Below are positions 62,606-64,000 of a DNA stretch of 64,000 nt, one piece after another (position 1 is the stretch's first letter; every line of letters begins with the position of its first letter). Both the position numbers and the translations under genes were made by a program. Source of the stretch: Cystobacter fuscus DSM 2262 (lineage in GTDB: Bacteria > Myxococcota > Myxococcia > Myxococcales > Myxococcaceae); the NCBI RefSeq assembly GCF_000335475.2, contig NZ_ANAH02000010.1, positions 62,001 to 126,000 on the forward strand, read 5' to 3'. The notes below the pieces were generated by a model. That model saw only the letters and a program-made list of their open reading frames with translations, had not been told where the DNA came from and did not search any database.

Positions 62606-63808
62606 ATGGTCCTCCCGCCTTCCTCGCGCAAAGTCCTCCTCGTCCTCCTGGCCCTGATCGCGCTCGGCCTGAGCCTGCGTCTGCCGTACTACGGGGGACC
62701 CAACCTCTATGGGCTACAGGCGCAGAGCTGGTTGGCGGGGCGGCTGGATGTGCCGGGTCCGGTGGAGGACCTGAGCCTGTACGGGGACCGCTACTACGTG
62801 GCCTTTCCCCCGTTCCCCACCCTGGTGGTGTTGCCGGTGGTGGCGCTCACGGGGCACGAGCACGTGCCCTACCGGGCCGTGGCGCTGGTGCTCGCGGGCC
62901 TCGTGGCGTGGCTCGCCTGGCGGGTGTTGCGGCGGTTGGAGATTCCCGAGGCGGATCGCCCCTGGCTGGTGGCGGCGCTGCTGGCGGGGACGGCCTTCTG
63001 GTTCTGCGTGGTGCAGAGCGAGGGCGTGTGGTTCCTGGCGCACGTGGTGGCGGTGACGTGCTCGCTGCTGGCCCTGGAGGAGGCGCTGGGACCGGCGCGA
63101 GGGGCTCGGGCGGGGCTGTGGGCGGGGCTGGCCTTCCTGTCGCGCCAGCTGTGTGTCTATTTGATTCCCTTCATCCTGTGGGTGGTCTGGTGGCGTCACG
63201 CGGAGGAGGGCCGCCGACGGCAGGTGCGCGAGGGGGCATGGGCGCTCGTGCTGGTGGGCGTCTGTGGCGGCGTGTACCTGCTGCTCAATGCCTTGCGTTT
63301 CGGGGACCCCTTCAACACGGGCTACGCGGGAATGCCCCTGGACGATTTCCTGGCCGCGCGCGTGGAGCGCTATGGCCTGTTCCATCCCGCGTACGTGCCC
63401 TTCAACTTCTTCCACATGTTCCTGGAGGGGCCCCACTTCCACTTCGGTGGGAAGCGGCTGCTGGCGCCCGTGGGAATCGATGGCATGGGCACGTCGCTCA
63501 CCCTGGCCAGTCCCTTCCTCTTCGTGGCGCTGGCGGCGCGGCCGGAGCGCCGCTTGCGGTGGGCGGCCTGGACCATGGTGGGCCTGTGCCTCGTCCACAT
63601 GCTGCACTACTACAACAACGGCTGGGTGCAGTTGAACGCGCAGCGCTTCAGCCTGGATTTCCTGCCGGTGCTGTGGGTGCTGATGGCGCTGGGCACCCGG
63701 CATGTGGAAGCGCGGTGGTGGAAGACATTGGTGGCCTGGTCCATCGGGCTCAACGTGTTCGTCCTGGCGCTCTTGCCCGTGCTCGGCCGCGCCCTGCGCA
63801 AGTTGTGA
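62606..63808 (+). CDS. GT39/DUF2029-like membrane glycosyltransferase
   Basis: A 400-residue polytopic protein from ATG 62606 (ATG 62564 is an alternative). Ten or so helices are predicted, starting 'VLLVLLALIALGLSLRLPYY'. The first loop has 'LAGRLDVPGPVEDLSLYGDR' and 'YYVAFPPFPTLVVLPVVALT', the pattern of dolichyl-phosphate-mannose-type GT-C enzymes, though the usual DE/DD is a D-L-S/E-D-L arrangement. 'AFLSRQLCVYLIPFILWVVW' and 'FGDPFNTGYAGMPLDDFL' are further typical blocks. It would use a lipid-linked sugar such as that made by the GT2 enzyme at 53865. Substrate unknown. Confidence 0.72.
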   Translation: MVLPPSSRKVLLVLLALIALGLSLRLPYYGGPNLYGLQAQSWLAGRLDVPGPVEDLSLYGDRYYVAFPPFPTLVVLPVVALTGHEHVPYRAVALVLAGLVAWLAWRVLRRLEIPEADRPWLVAALLAGTAFWFCVVQSEGVWFLAHVVAVTCSLLALEEALGPARGARAGLWAGLAFLSRQLCVYLIPFILWVVWWRHAEEGRRRQVREGAWALVLVGVCGGVYLLLNALRFGDPFNTGYAGMPLDDFLAARVERYGLFHPAYVPFNFFHMFLEGPHFHFGGKRLLAPVGIDGMGTSLTLASPFLFVALAARPERRLRWAAWTMVGLCLVHMLHYYNNGWVQLNAQRFSLDFLPVLWVLMALGTRHVEARWWKTLVAWSIGLNVFVLALLPVLGRALRKL

Positions 63809-63875
63809 GGGGACTTCATGTAGACTCCCGAGTCCAGCAGCTCGGCTCCAGTGGAGAGAGCGGGGGGGAGACACC

Positions 63876-64000
63876 ATGAAGTGGCGCATGCTGTGGCGAG
63901 CGGTCCAGAGCGCGAGGGCGGGCCGGATTGGCGATGCGGCGGCCCTGAAAGGCGCGGCGACGGGTGGCAGGGCCTACCCTGAACTCGATGCGAAGCTGGA
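63876..64000 (+). CDS. Start of an unidentified gene, cut by the window end
   Basis: GGGGGGGAG (63862-63870) sits five bases before ATG 63876, and the frame runs open to the end: 41 full codons, 'MKWRMLWRAVQSARAGRIGD' followed by 'AAALKGAATGGRAYPELDAK'. No family can be recognised from this fragment. A short basic N-terminus without signal peptide suggests a cytosolic protein. Confidence 0.55.
   Translation, partial: MKWRMLWRAVQSARAGRIGDAAALKGAATGGRAYPELDAKL

Overview
The base composition (very high GC, strong third-position G/C), the wealth of histidine kinases, FHA proteins and lipoproteins, and a three-gene cluster resembling the AglRQS gliding motor point to a fruiting myxobacterium, most likely of the Cystobacter/Archangium/Myxococcus suborder. 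This placement rests on gene content only. No rRNA, tRNA or CRISPR array was seen.

Layout. 1-645: end of a parallel beta-helix protein. 673-4552: two overlapping sensor kinases, the first without an ATPase domain. 4563-7638: an MshEN-type (c-di-GMP-binding family) protein divergent from a TolQ/TolR/TolR proton-channel operon. 7732-18526: phosphatase, MASE1 hybrid kinase, membrane protein, Lon-N protein, NAD synthase, outer-membrane barrel, FKBP, thioredoxin and a membrane patatin. 18535-24664: two divergent FHA genes, a degenerate GGDEF protein, an EcsC-like protein, a lipoprotein, PanD and a LEA-like lipoprotein. 24764-28964: secreted peptidase-like hydrolase, ABC-2 exporter pair, second hydrolase. 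28996-33801: TIGR02587/TIGR02588 membrane pair, ChaC-like enzyme, a kinase-like membrane protein and an MBL-fold lipoprotein. 33884-35042: a SIR2 protein whose GAF-like tail lies in another frame. 35356-42429: DUF2804, zinc-ribbon membrane protein, M1 aminopeptidase, HutD, MFS exporter.

42391-46428 is the most unusual part. It is a lower-GC island carrying four co-directional genes: a type-VI-secretion-like accessory protein, a 584-residue candidate nuclease toxin and two small candidate immunity proteins. A strong sigma-54-like promoter precedes them. The island sits between two copies of the MFS/trehalase 3'-end junction, so the host sequence is duplicated on both sides. The left copy is a diverged remnant of the trehalase C-terminus, and a decayed aldo/keto reductase fragment lies inside the right edge.

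46310-64000: trehalase-family enzyme, 2OG-oxygenase-like protein, lipoprotein plus outer-membrane protein, DUF2156 membrane enzyme, MreB, a CmpB-type membrane protein, GT2 glycosyltransferase, acetyltransferases, hydrolase, a Thg1-like tRNA polymerase, a LysR regulator next to a deleted epimerase, an SDR, two divergent GT-C-type membrane glycosyltransferases and the start of one more gene.

The window is mostly core chromosome. Convergent neighbours are packed within 4-20 bases of each other, and ATGA start/stop overlaps mark translationally coupled pairs (26248, 26979, 29373, 33598).
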